Positions 55,392 through 63,999 of a DNA stretch of 64,000 nucleotides are shown piece after piece. The stretch covers positions 62,001 through 126,000 of the forward strand of contig NZ_CP029343.1 of the NCBI RefSeq assembly GCF_003143515.1. The letters are read 5' to 3'. The translations under genes were made by a program, and so were the position numbers. The notes beneath the pieces were generated by a model. It was not told the DNA's origin. It saw only the letters and a program-made list of their open reading frames with translations, and did not search any database. Positions within the stretch are counted from its first letter, which is position 1. Every line of letters begins with the position of its first letter. Origin of the DNA: Massilia oculi. Its GTDB lineage: Bacteria > Pseudomonadota > Gammaproteobacteria > Burkholderiales > Burkholderiaceae_D.

Positions 55392-56447
55392 ATGAGTATT
55401 TGGAATCAACAGCAACTTTTTAAAGGCGACGGCGATGTTGTCAATGACGATATCTTGCAGCGCTTATACGTTGCCCTACCGAAGCTTCCGCCCGTGATTC
55501 GCTATTATGACGACTTCGACGACGAGCTTCGATCAATCCCGGCGCCAGAGAAACAGACAAGATTTGAGCTTTCGATTAATGGTGCTTCGACAAACGTTGA
55601 TTTCGCGCGTTTTCACCCGCGGAGTGCCTTGCTCTTTAAGCACTTATTCGTATTCATCCTGGGGATGGATCGCAGTGTGGGAACCGCGATGTTATACGTT
55701 ACGAGGGCTTACCCGTTGCCCTATTCGGACATATGCACTTTAGTAGAGGCTGGCCCTACAGGTATCGCACTGTTCTGGAAAGAGTTCCGGGCTCGCAATT
55801 ATTCGCACCATGCGTATCGATGCGCTAAAACTTTGCTGCGAATGCTATGCGAAATTAGATTTAACGGTTGGTCAGAGAGCTACCAGACGTTCTTAAGTAC
55901 TGCCCTGCCCTTGCCAGCCGTTGATAAATATGTTGGCGTCCGTGCTGGTGACGTTTTTTTGTCTGCTGAAGAAGAGGCTCTGATAGTCCGACACTTGGAT
56001 TTAGCCGTCGATTCGGTGAAGGAGTGTACCAGCGATCGCAATATGAATGATTTAGCTGACACCCTTATGCTAACTTGTTCGTATCAGTTCGCAATGCGTC
56101 CTATACAAATTGCAAAGCTTGAGCGAAGCCATGTTCGGATCTGGCATGACAAGGGTTCTGATAGCCCGACTGTTCATCTGACCTTTCACACTGCAAAGCA
56201 ACGGTCCAACGCTAGTCGCATCCCGATGACCCGTCGGGTGAAACTTGAGTGGGCTCCCCTTTTTGCGGCATGGCAAGCAAGGAGCAATGCCAGCGATGAT
56301 CAAGAAGGCGGAAAATTCTTCCTGGTACAGTCGAGTGCAGAAGTCAGTCTGCGCATTGCCAACCTAGTGAGAGCGATATTAGGGTCTGTCGAGATCGGCA
56401 CTGCTACTGATCTAAGACACACCGCGGCCCAAAGGCTAGTTGTTTAG
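55392..56447 (+). pseudogene. Tyrosine recombinase 2, truncated at IS481 insertion
   Basis: This 351-residue frame has an N-terminal region and a catalytic domain with Arg in SYQFAMRPIQIAKLE near residue 238 and the box DLRHTAAQRLV at the very end. The frame then stops (VV, TAG) five bases before the left end of the IS481 element. The His/Trp and nucleophile Tyr that must follow are missing, so it is inactive. The lost part is not on the far side of the IS, where a different recombinase begins, so the insertion came with a deletion. Confidence 0.8.
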
Positions 56448-56452
56448 TTTCG

Positions 56453-57571
56453 TGTGATCATGTTCCCCGTCGCAGCATGGCCTTGTTCCGTGCAAAGGCC
56501 GTGCTCGATGAGATAATTGCTGGCTTCCCGCATCGTTCATCAGCCCCTCGCAGAACATCACCATATCGAGCATGAGTTCACGCATTCACCCGCAAGCCCG
56601 CACCACGCCAAAAATCCGTCAGGAGATCAAGGATTCCGGCCTGTCCGACCGTCAAGCGGCCAAGGTGTTCAATATCACTCGGGCCACCGCTGCCAAATGG
56701 CTCAAGCGGGACGACGTGCAAGACCGCTCGCATCGTGCTCACACCCTGCATACGACCCTGAGCGCAGCCCAGGAACTGGTCGTGCTGTCCCTGCGCCAGA
56801 CGCTTTACTTACCGCTCGACGACCTGCTCTACATCACCCGGCAATACATCAATCCCGAGGTCTCTCGTTCAGGCATTGCGCGACTGCTCAAACGCGAAGG
56901 CATGGCACGACTGGAGGACGTGATCCCTCAAGCTGAAGGCGAAACGATCAAGGCCAAGAAGACCTTCAAGGACTATGAGCCAGGCTTCCTGCACGTCGAT
57001 ATCAAGTACCTGCCACAGATGCCTGACGAAACCTCACGCCGCTACCTGTTTGTTGCCATTGACCGCGCGACGCGCTGGGTTTTTCTGCATATTTACAACG
57101 ATATGACTGAACGTAGTAGCGTCGATTTCCTGCGCCGTTTGAAGCTCGCATCGCCGATCAAGATCACCAAGATACTGACCGACAACGGCTCGCAATTTAC
57201 CGACCGCTTCGCCACCAAAGACAAGAAGCCCAGCGGCAATCACGCCTTCGACAAGGCATGTGGCAGCATGGAAGTCGAGCATCGCCTGGCGCCTCCGCGC
57301 CACCCGCAAACTAACGGCATGGTGGAACGCTTCAATGGCAGGATCAGTGAGCTGATCGCGCAGACCCGCTTCGATAGCAGGGCCGATCTGGAGACCACAT
57401 TGCACAATTACCTCAAGCTTTACAACCACCATATCCCGCAGCGAGCTATCGGCTCAACGACACCGATTCAGGCGCTCAAGGATTGGCAGAAACGCAAACC
57501 TGATCTATTCGTCAAACGCGTCTACGATCAGACGGGACTCGACACGTAACGACGGATTATGTGACGTCACA
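56453..57571 (+). mobile_element. IS481-family insertion sequence
   Basis: The element of about 1.12 kb is bounded by imperfect terminal inverted repeats: TGTGATCATGTTCCCCGTCG at the left (56453) and, read inward from 57571, TGTGACGTCACATAATCCGT. The two share TGTGA and CCGTCG. It carries one complete transposase. I see no matching target-site duplication, consistent with a deletion after insertion. Confidence 0.75.
56572..57549 (+). CDS. IS481-family DDE transposase
   Basis: This 325-residue transposase has an N-terminal helix-turn-helix (SDRQAAKVFNITRATAAKWL) and an rve core: Asp in LHVDIKYLPQM near residue 144, Asp in KILTDNGSQF near 203 and Glu in HPQTNGMVERFNGRI near 250. This is the complete DDE triad. 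Length and layout are typical for IS481. It is intact, so the element may still be mobile. Confidence 0.92.
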   Translation: MSSRIHPQARTTPKIRQEIKDSGLSDRQAAKVFNITRATAAKWLKRDDVQDRSHRAHTLHTTLSAAQELVVLSLRQTLYLPLDDLLYITRQYINPEVSRSGIARLLKREGMARLEDVIPQAEGETIKAKKTFKDYEPGFLHVDIKYLPQMPDETSRRYLFVAIDRATRWVFLHIYNDMTERSSVDFLRRLKLASPIKITKILTDNGSQFTDRFATKDKKPSGNHAFDKACGSMEVEHRLAPPRHPQTNGMVERFNGRISELIAQTRFDSRADLETTLHNYLKLYNHHIPQRAIGSTTPIQALKDWQKRKPDLFVKRVYDQTGLDT

Positions 57572-58348
57572 CGCTATATTTCCGTGAATCGCCCAGATCC
57601 GACCTTCGTATCTTTGGCGTTGGGCAGTGCTAGGGAGTTGCCTTCAATCTTCGAAAGATACGGGCAAACGGACGAAGACCGCGCTCTGACGATCGAGTCA
57701 CATTCTCTGCGTCACCTGCAAAATACGGAGCTGTTCCGACTCGGAGTGGCGGACACAATTATTTCGAAGCGCTTCAACCGGAGAAGCGTCGCGCAGAGCT
57801 ATGAGTATGACCATCGTAGCTTGGCTGAAGAACTGGACCAAATCGAGATGGCCGACGATCTGGAAATCATGCTGGGTGAAAAAGCAACCACGGTTGCGAA
57901 GATGATTGCCGCTGGAAAGGCCAACGGGCCGATTGTTGACTCCTTCCGCCAGATTCAGCGGAGCCAAGGTGACGCTGCGGCCTATGAATTTCTGCGCGCA
58001 GAGGCTGACGGTTTCCACGCCACTCCTTACGGCCACTGTCTGAACTCATTCACAGTCGACCCCTGCCCCAAACATCTTGAATGTTTTTCTGGCTGTCGCC
58101 ATCTTTCGGCGACTGACCTGCCCGAGAATCGATCGAACCTTATCCGCCTCGAAGGGAAGCTAAAAGGCGCGATCGAGACCATTAAAGCGCGGCCCTCCAA
58201 CAGCATTGGTTGGCGGAACCAACTGGAGCATGCCGAGCAGCGGCTTAATGGCGTGCAAACATTATTGGCTACCCCGGCGGGCAAGCCAGCATTCCCCGAT
58301 GGCGTGGACCTTTCGCATGCCGATTTACACGGAATACTCGATGACTAA
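57572..58348 (+). pseudogene. Tyrosine recombinase 3, 5'-truncated
   Basis: Coding resumes directly after the IS right end (57572) and encodes the last 258 or so residues of a large recombinase. It has IESHSLRHLQNTELFRLGV and KRFNRRSVAQSYEYDHRSL, with the second Arg box and the Tyr region, then a Cys-containing tail (HCLNSFTVDPCPKHLECFSGC, HL) typical of the longest recombinase of trio elements. The N-terminus and the first Arg box are missing. A GTG at 57584 could start a short protein but would lack the catalytic Arg. It overlaps the next gene by 8 bp. Confidence 0.8.
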
Positions 58349-58841
58349 AGCAGAAAACAACGAACCATTTGCCGACGATGCGATGGTAAAAATTCTTGAA
58401 CAGTTGCTTGCAGAGGATGCAGACATCACGGCACGCGCAGTTGCGCGACTTCACCCATCGCTCGCTGCGGCTTCCTCGATCACGCGGCACCCGGCCCGCA
58501 TGGCTTTGCTTTCAAAGTACCGAGAGCAGCAGGACATGTATCGTCGGTGGAGCGGCCGGGTTTCCCGCATGTCCGGAACAGAACAATCTGTTGCGCTGGC
58601 CGCGAAGGATGCGCGCATCGCCGAGCTTGAGGCGGCAGTTCAGCTCCTGACGGCTTCACATGTTGCGATGCTGCGCGCAGTCGGTGAACTAGGCGGATTC
58701 AGCAAATGGGGTAAGTTTTATAAGGACTATAGTTCTGTGAGAGACAGCCTTGGCGCACTTGGGGCACTGCCGAACTCTACTGTACGCCCATTGGCCCCAA
58801 GTCCCGTACCGTTAGGCGAAGGCCGGACCAGCATTGAATGA
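58341..58841 (+). CDS. TnpC-like coiled-coil accessory protein of the trio element
   Basis: This 166-residue protein starts at the ATG at 58341, overlapping recombinase 3 by 8 bp. It has ITARAVARLHPSLAAASSIT near residue 30, a coiled-coil (ALAAKDARIAELEAAVQLL) and the ending ASHVAMLRAVGELGGFSKW. This resembles the small fourth gene that accompanies recombinase trios and TnpC of Tn554, which influences orientation and frequency of transposition. It appears intact, though its partners are broken. Confidence 0.75.
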   Translation: MTKAENNEPFADDAMVKILEQLLAEDADITARAVARLHPSLAAASSITRHPARMALLSKYREQQDMYRRWSGRVSRMSGTEQSVALAAKDARIAELEAAVQLLTASHVAMLRAVGELGGFSKWGKFYKDYSSVRDSLGALGALPNSTVRPLAPSPVPLGEGRTSIE

Positions 58842-58890
58842 GAGCTATTTGCTTGACCGCCTACATACTCGCCAATCGCCTCACCCGACT

Positions 58891-59169
58891 CTAGCAGTTT
58901 GCATCAGCAAGGATCTTAGACGGGAGGGTGTGCAGTGCTGCACATATACGGATCAGATTCAGGAGACTAACATTCCGCTCACCTCTTTCGATCTTGCCCA
59001 TGTGGCTACGATCAATCTCGGCTTTATAAGCAAGCTCTTCCTGTGAAATGCCTTGATCTCGGCGGCAAGCACGGATCGCTGTGCCAATCGCTATAAGCTG
59101 CTGTGCATTGTCATCTTTGCCACCAAGTCTCATGCCCAGATCATCGAAGAATCGGGCAAAATAGGCCAC
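58891..59169 (-). CDS. XRE-family transcriptional regulator
   Basis: This 92-residue protein has a Cro/C1-type helix-turn-helix (IGTAIRACRRDQGISQEELA, then DRSHMGKIERGERNVS) in residues 25-85. It is a small single-domain repressor-like protein with a GTG start. It is divergent from the hypothetical gene at 59207 and probably controls that 37-bp interval. Confidence 0.82.
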   Translation of the reverse strand: MAYFARFFDDLGMRLGGKDDNAQQLIAIGTAIRACRRDQGISQEELAYKAEIDRSHMGKIERGERNVSLLNLIRICAALHTLPSKILADANC

Positions 59170-59206
59170 GGCATCTACGCCTCAAACCTTTTGTACCGGC
59201 TACCTC

Positions 59207-59572
59207 ATGCGCCCAAGAAACTATGACTCAATGCAACTAATGCGGGAGATCTTTGATAATCCGCCGTCGGCTGCCCTACCCTCGAACCTCTCTGACCAGT
59301 GGCTGGACGCGGCACTCAAGGATGTCGAACGCGTTATCAACGCCGATGCAGAGACGGAGCCAGACTTTTTGCTCTTGCCGCTTGAGCTCGTCCTGCACCT
59401 TCTAAATCCACCGGACGCTTCGTTTGAGATTTCTGATGAAGAACTCTTTCGTTGCATTAGGCAATATCGACTCGAATTAGCAATGGAAAAGCTTAGGCGG
59501 TGGGGCGTGCAGTTAGTACCACCTGCGAGTGAAGCGACGATTTTCGCGTCTAAGACGTCTTCCGTGCTATAG
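59207..59572 (+). CDS. Hypothetical protein divergent from XRE regulator
   Basis: This 121-residue acidic protein has no signal peptide or membrane segment and several amphipathic helices (e.g. FEISDEELFRCIRQYRLELA near residue 76). I recognise no family. Its coupling to an XRE gene and its size would suit a small phage- or plasmid-type accessory protein, but nothing specific is supported. Confidence 0.5.
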   Translation: MRPRNYDSMQLMREIFDNPPSAALPSNLSDQWLDAALKDVERVINADAETEPDFLLLPLELVLHLLNPPDASFEISDEELFRCIRQYRLELAMEKLRRWGVQLVPPASEATIFASKTSSVL

Positions 59573-59698
59573 GCGTGCTCATGCCTTAGGCTACATACAC
59601 GGAGTGAATGGCGACGGTGTGGCAGTGCAGCTCTGGCGCCTTGCTGCTCTCCAGCAGTTTTGCGCAGCTGCTGAATTAGAAGAATGGTCTAAAAAGAC

Positions 59699-60355
59699 AT
59701 GAGTAAATTTAATAGAAATCTGGTCAGCGTTATCTTATTAGATGCTTACGATACTGTGGTCGAGATTCGCGACAAGCGTAGGCCTTTTCGTCAGCTGATC
59801 CAGCTTGGCGCCAGCCAGGGTCGGAAGCCTGATGTGAACGACGCAGCCCTTCTGATGAGCCAACCGGTCAACTTGCGCCAAGCAGCTGACTTATTAGGAA
59901 TTCAGCTCGGTGACGCTGACTATGAGCGTCTGTATAATGACTTAAGAGCAGAGATTGCGTCGATTACGCCGTTCCCAGAGGCCTTATCCGTTCTGCACAG
60001 CTTGAGAAACCGTGGCTTTAAAGTGGCACTGTGTTCAAATTTGGTGCTCGACTATGCCGCGCCCATCTCAGCGGTATTGCCGTTCGTTTTTGTTGCTTAC
60101 GCCTTGAGCTTTGAGACCAGGGCAATCAAACCAAACCGTGCCATTTATGCTAGTGTCTGTCAGCGGCTGCAATGTGCGCCTAGCGACGTCGTTATGATTG
60201 GTGATAGCGTTAAAGCCGATGTCGAGGGCCCTCGCGAGTTCGGGATGCAAGCGTTTTTACTAGACCGCAAGCTCGGCTTTAGAAGCTCCGATTCGATTCC
60301 TTCGCTGTCTGAGCTTTTAAAAATCCTTGACGACTCGTCGTCAACAGCAGCTTAA
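59699..60355 (+). CDS. HAD-superfamily hydrolase
   Basis: This 218-residue protein has the HAD motifs in order: LLDAYDTVV near residue 14 (catalytic Asp), ALCSN near 106, KPNRAIY near 145 with the Lys, and MIGDSVKADVEGPREFG near 165. The Tyr in the DAYDT motif resembles haloacid dehalogenases (DAYGT) more than the DxDGT phosphatases, but the usual Gly is Asp here. The substrate is unknown. Its last codons overlap the end of a cut-off minus-strand gene, marking a junction. Confidence 0.8.
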   Translation: MSKFNRNLVSVILLDAYDTVVEIRDKRRPFRQLIQLGASQGRKPDVNDAALLMSQPVNLRQAADLLGIQLGDADYERLYNDLRAEIASITPFPEALSVLHSLRNRGFKVALCSNLVLDYAAPISAVLPFVFVAYALSFETRAIKPNRAIYASVCQRLQCAPSDVVMIGDSVKADVEGPREFGMQAFLLDRKLGFRSSDSIPSLSELLKILDDSSSTAA

Positions 60356-60514
60356 AAATTCGGGCGTGCTCTGGTTCTCAGTGATCAGTTCGACGAATCG
60401 CCCAAAATGGATTCGGAACAGCCGACGATCTTCGCTTCTCTGTTCTTGGGAAAAGCGCTGACCCTCGTGAAAGATATTTGAGTTGTCGACGTATACGCAA
60501 ATCGGTGTTTTCAT
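60341..60514 (-). pseudogene. NYN-domain protein, truncated at a junction
   Basis: From the ATG at 60514, with AAAGGA just upstream, a 57-residue frame reads MKTPICVYVDNSNIFHEGQR, then RLFRIHFGRFVELI. This is the start of a NYN/PIN-like ribonuclease domain, whose first catalytic Asp is in VYVDNSNIF. It stops at 60341 inside the convergent HAD gene, so about two thirds of the domain is lost. It is too short to appear in usual gene calls. Confidence 0.65.
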
Positions 60515-60523
60515 ATTTTTCCT

Positions 60524-60886
60524 TTATGCGAGCGACTCAACGCGTTCCATCTTGTCGCGATGCACTTTGGTCGGTGGTTCGATCGCTTCTCCATCAATAA
60601 TTCGCACCGCAGTCGCCGTGTCTCCAAACACGACCTTGCTGCCCGCGTGATACTCGTTGACTGCCTCGACTTCAAAAACTTCGCCAGAGCGAAATATCAC
60701 TCGCCAACGGCGCCGCGCCGCTGGGTTGTGTTTGAACCCGCATCCACGAGCACAGGCATCTACCCCGTAACCGCACGGCTCCGTGTGCTGGCCAACACGA
60801 CATAGAAACCAGCGGCCAAAGGCGTCAAGAAGATTCAAAGTGTTTCCCAGGACTATCAGCGTGGTTTGGCAAAGCGCGTAGAGCAC
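60524..60886 (-). CDS. Hypothetical protein upstream of the NYN fragment
   Basis: This 120-residue frame ends 9 bp before the NYN start, so the two would be co-transcribed. The last 60 residues (RVIFRSGEVFEVEAVNEYHA through VVFGDTATAVRIIDGEAIEP) look like a small beta-rich domain, while the first half is Cys-rich and less convincing, so the true start may be internal. No family is recognised. Confidence 0.4.
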   Translation of the reverse strand: MLYALCQTTLIVLGNTLNLLDAFGRWFLCRVGQHTEPCGYGVDACARGCGFKHNPAARRRWRVIFRSGEVFEVEAVNEYHAGSKVVFGDTATAVRIIDGEAIEPPTKVHRDKMERVESLA

Positions 60887-61071
60887 TCGCCCGTCATGAG
60901 CCAGTTTGCCGTACGATTCTCTGGATAGAACTTACCGTTGCGTTTCATGAAGTCGGCATCGCCCCACATATCGCATGTCGTTCGTTTGAAGTCCGGCGAT
61001 GGCTGCGTTGCCTGAATCGTGAAGTGGAGATCGCCTACCTCATCGCTCGGTTGTTCTAGCTCTGCTTTCAA
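60856..61071 (-). CDS. Short hypothetical frame
   Basis: This is a 71-residue frame (e.g. TTCDMWGDADFMKRNGKFYP) with protein-like composition. The open frame extends upstream of the TTG at 61071 without a start as EHRSYYHRWPRYSYDL, so it may be a 5'-truncated gene. Function is unknown. Confidence 0.35.
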   Translation of the reverse strand: MKAELEQPSDEVGDLHFTIQATQPSPDFKRTTCDMWGDADFMKRNGKFYPENRTANWLMTGECSTRFAKPR

Positions 61072-61321
61072 GTCGTAGCTGTACCTCGGCCACCGGTGAT
61101 AGTAAGACCGATGCTCTTAATCCTTGCTGCGACACTAGTACCCTTGCCAGCCGATCCGGAAACGGGGATCGACATCGCGAGCTTTCCAGCATCTTCTGCA
61201 TGAATCCTGTGCAGATCGGCCGCTGTTGCCTCGTAATACCAACCATGTCAGCAAACATCCACCAGACCAAGTTTTTGCGTTCGTTCTCATTTTTAGTTGG
61301 TAACTTTCGAACGAATAACAT
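61040..61321 (-). CDS. Short hypothetical frame, doubtful
   Basis: This 93-residue frame overlaps its neighbours by about 30 bp on both sides. The middle (NLVWWMFADMVGITRQQRPI) seems protein-like; the ends are weak. No family is recognised. Confidence 0.3.
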   Translation of the reverse strand: MLFVRKLPTKNENERKNLVWWMFADMVGITRQQRPICTGFMQKMLESSRCRSPFPDRLARVLVSQQGLRASVLLSPVAEVQLRLESRARTTER

Positions 61322-61490
61322 CCATTACATGCTGGTAGTGGTCGAACTGCGAGCCAGCCAGTCGCACGCCACTGTTCCAAAGGTCATCAATAAACGTTTC
61401 TGTACCAGCGCGACGCCGCTGCTCTGCCGGGCGTGCGACCCACTGTCCGTACACTTCATCACGGTCGCGCGATGGATTTTTCTTGCTCAT
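61293..61490 (-). CDS. Small hypothetical basic protein
   Basis: This is a 65-residue charged protein (MSKKNPSRDRDEVYGQWVAR...) with a GGAAAAG site before its ATG. It has no membrane segment and no recognised family. It is the best supported of the short frames between 60.5 and 61.5 kb. Confidence 0.42.
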   Translation of the reverse strand: MSKKNPSRDRDEVYGQWVARPAEQRRRAGTETFIDDLWNSGVRLAGSQFDHYQHVMDVIRSKVTN

Positions 61491-61522
61491 GCTTTTCCGA
61501 TATACAAAGGGTTAATCGCAGA

Positions 61523-61834
61523 TTAGTTACTAGGTCGCTCAATCGCGCCCATGATTCCACGGATTGCTATGAATACCAGTACAACACCAGCAACGGATAA
61601 ATTTACGTTTATTCCCTCTAAACGCGATACATACGAAGGATCAATTGCACAGAAGATCAGTGCAAATCCTGTTGGAATCGTCGCCCCTGCGAGAGCACCA
61701 TTCAGCAGGGCCTCTAAGCGCGGGCTTGCCGATGAGCTCAGATTTTTAATCCATATGATTAAAAAACATAGAATAAATAAGATGACGGCAAGCTGATTAT
61801 TGTACTTGAAAAATAGTTCAATCAATCTTTTCAC
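61523..61834 (-). CDS. Small inner-membrane protein
   Basis: This 103-residue protein has three hydrophobic segments (around residues 14-30, 45-63 and 80-97). Function is unknown. It overlaps the next upstream small membrane gene by 17 bp, suggesting one operon of short membrane proteins from 62.7 to 61.5 kb. Confidence 0.55.
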   Translation of the reverse strand: MKRLIELFFKYNNQLAVILFILCFLIIWIKNLSSSASPRLEALLNGALAGATIPTGFALIFCAIDPSYVSRLEGINVNLSVAGVVLVFIAIRGIMGAIERPSN

Positions 61835-62051
61835 CTTGCTGCTTCCGTCTATTCCAGCGTCGTTGAAGAATGCTTACCAATCCTCCCGCCATACCGGCGA
61901 TCGCGGCAACTAACTCGTTAGGGAAATGCCGATCTAATGAATTGAATATCCATATCCCTAAACTACCAGCTAAAATCGCTCCGCCAGCAACGCCTATAAT
62001 CCGCTCAAGGAAGCGGCTACTTGACCCAGTGGATTTATGATCAGTATTCAT
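61818..62051 (-). CDS. Small inner-membrane protein
   Basis: This protein of about 77 residues runs from the ATG at 62051 (AAAGGA just upstream; a GTG at 62069 would add six residues). It has two hydrophobic stretches (GVAGGAILAGSLGIWIF and LVAAIAGMAGGLVSIL) and a basic C-terminus (RRWNRRKQQ). It could be holin-like by size and charge, but no lysis genes are nearby. Confidence 0.52.
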   Translation of the reverse strand: MNTDHKSTGSSSRFLERIIGVAGGAILAGSLGIWIFNSLDRHFPNELVAAIAGMAGGLVSILQRRWNRRKQQGEKID

Positions 62052-62065
62052 TTTTCCTTTGATGC

Positions 62066-62347
62066 TCACTCAAACCGTTCAGGCCATTTGACGAAGTACA
62101 CATACCGACCGATAAACCATATCGCGGCCAAGATCGAAAGCCCGCTGCCACCTAGTAGGAAGGCGCTGACCGTAGACCGAACCGGTTCAACTAAGACCGA
62201 GAATTGCCCAGCATCGTTGCCACCGATATCGCTCGCCACAACGGCGAGAACCAGCAAGAAGACGGCCAGAACACCGTAGCCTACAGCTTTGCGCTCTGAT
62301 TGCTTCAGCATTGTGACATAGGGGTCAATAGAGTTTCTGTAGCCCAT
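62066..62347 (-). CDS. Small inner-membrane protein
   Basis: From the ATG at 62347 this 93-residue protein has two membrane helices (VGYGVLAVFLLVLAVVA and FLLGGSGLSILAAIWFIG). The longer frame to 62647 reads through another gene in a different frame and is rejected. It lies in the operon of small membrane proteins. Function is unknown. Confidence 0.55.
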   Translation of the reverse strand: MGYRNSIDPYVTMLKQSERKAVGYGVLAVFLLVLAVVASDIGGNDAGQFSVLVEPVRSTVSAFLLGGSGLSILAAIWFIGRYVYFVKWPERFE

Positions 62348-62357
62348 ATCTTTTCCG

Positions 62358-62735
62358 CTAACGTTGTTTGTTCTTGCCGGCCGCCTTGAACTTGGCCATA
62401 TCCAGTGAACCGAGACCTCCGGCCATGCACTTCGCGTAGACAGTCGCTCGCGCATGCTGTGCACTCGGGCCGACTGTATAGACCCAGTTAACGACAGCCG
62501 TATCCCGTTCATCAAGCATCTTCTGCTGCGCTTTTGGGCGTTTGAAGTCGGACATCGCAGGATCGAGCATGCTCGCCAATACTTGTTCTTCGGGCTGACC
62601 AAGGTGCATAAGGTTTGCGGCTGACTGGGCGAACTTTCCAATGCCAAGGCATAGTTCTTCCGTCTGAGCGTATGCAGCTGGGGATAGATGAGCGAGCGAC
62701 AGAACGAAGATAGATTTTAGAAGCCGTATATTCAT
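62358..62735 (-). CDS. Exported hypothetical protein
   Basis: This 125-residue protein has a signal peptide (MNIRLLKSIFVLSLAHLSPA, cleavage near AYAQT) and two Cys in the mature chain (near residues 29 and 103) that could form a disulfide. The rest is helical with a basic tail. It is the first gene of the small membrane protein group. I recognise no family. Confidence 0.6.
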   Translation of the reverse strand: MNIRLLKSIFVLSLAHLSPAAYAQTEELCLGIGKFAQSAANLMHLGQPEEQVLASMLDPAMSDFKRPKAQQKMLDERDTAVVNWVYTVGPSAQHARATVYAKCMAGGLGSLDMAKFKAAGKNKQR

Positions 62736-62901
62736 TTTTTGCGATCTCTTCTCGGCTTCCGGCCGGCTCGGGGCGCCTTCTCGGCACCATATCGTTTTCC
62801 GTAGCGTTTGGCCGCCGCTCAGAGCTTTGCACGTGCGACGTTGCGATTCATATTAGCGAGCGTTTAGTCTGGCTTCTTTTATGGCAGGCACTGAAGTGCT
62901 G

Positions 62902-63999
62902 TTAGCTAGATTCGCTCCATCGAAGAGCAAATAATAAATATGGGTCGCGGATATCAAGAACGTCTTTATCTCCATCCCATTCAATGATTGCAGCATTTGC
63001 TGCGTCGTTTGCGAGTGCGGACATATGGGCGCACGCGCCAGTTACACTCGACCCTTGAGGGTGCTCGCGGAGGCACACATCTGAAATGCGTTTAAGTAAG
63101 TCAGGGTAACTTAAGGTAAGTTGAGGAGGAGGAAAGGCGAGCGCTTTTACTATAATTGGATAGACGTCGCTAGCAGTTTGATCTTTCAGTACATACGGTT
63201 TGCGATCTGTACCACGAACCTTAGGCCCTTCTTTCATAACTCGCATTACCGAACGGTAATCATTTGTTTGTGCGGCACGACGACAGATTCTATCAATCAG
63301 ATCAATAGTACCTGTTACGATAAGTTTCTCAGGCGTCGTTTCCTTAGCGTCGATCTCAAAGCACAGATTGAGGCACAACGATTGCATAAGTTGGGGAGAG
63401 CCAGCAGCCTCCATAGCAAATGCTGAAATTATCGAATCGGAAACCTGCATATTCAGTTCTTTGAAACCTTTTGAGGCGATTTTTGACAGTTCAGGTGCGT
63501 CCCAGTAATCGAAGTCGAGATTTAACATACGCCCTCGAAGATCCGCATTCGCAATTACAACGTCATCGGAGTGATACGGGACAGCGGCAAGTATGAACTG
63601 CGCCCCCTGGCGTACGGCTTCTTTTATTACTTCAGCAACTTGGACTTGAACTTCTTTCGCAATATAATGGAAATCGTCAACAAAGACGACAAGTCCGCTA
63701 CCCTTTAGCTCCGTTACTAGAAGAGCTAAGTAATCTGGGCGAACGTCGGCCGTTGTGCTCCCTGTACTAGTCCATTTTCCCCCGAGACTCACCGTTCCCT
63801 TGGTCACAAGTGGCACACCACCTTCAATGCTTGCGCTGCTGTTTACCTCTGAAATTTTCGAGTCGAGCGCGGTGGAAGGAATTGGAGTACCGATGACTGT
63901 AAAGATCCGCCTCCATAATTCCTCAGCTGCTGTAATGTTTGCTCCGCTTACATGAATCAAGTTATCGCGACCTATTACTGATTCGACAAAAACAGTTTT
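62902..63999 (-). CDS. Putative P-loop ATPase, C-terminal part (continues past window edge)
   Basis: The frame stays open to the right edge (KTVFVESVIGRDNLIHVSGA), so at least 366 residues of a longer protein are present. A Walker B-like segment, GSGLVVFVDDFHYIA, lies near the middle, followed by QFILAAVPYHSDD as a sensor 1-like strand and a helical lid. The Walker A motif must lie beyond the window. The TTG at 63960 is not a real start. This layout fits AAA/STAND-type ATPases often seen in accessory and defence islands. Its partner genes are out of view. Confidence 0.6.
   Translation of the reverse strand, partial: KTVFVESVIGRDNLIHVSGANITAAEELWRRIFTVIGTPIPSTALDSKISEVNSSASIEGGVPLVTKGTVSLGGKWTSTGSTTADVRPDYLALLVTELKGSGLVVFVDDFHYIAKEVQVQVAEVIKEAVRQGAQFILAAVPYHSDDVVIANADLRGRMLNLDFDYWDAPELSKIASKGFKELNMQVSDSIISAFAMEAAGSPQLMQSLCLNLCFEIDAKETTPEKLIVTGTIDLIDRICRRAAQTNDYRSVMRVMKEGPKVRGTDRKPYVLKDQTASDVYPIIVKALAFPPPQLTLSYPDLLKRISDVCLREHPQGSSVTGACAHMSALANDAANAAIIEWDGDKDVLDIRDPYLLFALRWSESS

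Noticed and set aside
62066..62647. 193-residue frame starting at 62647
   Set aside because: The first 100 residues lie in another frame of the exported protein at 62358-62735; the real start is the ATG at 62347.
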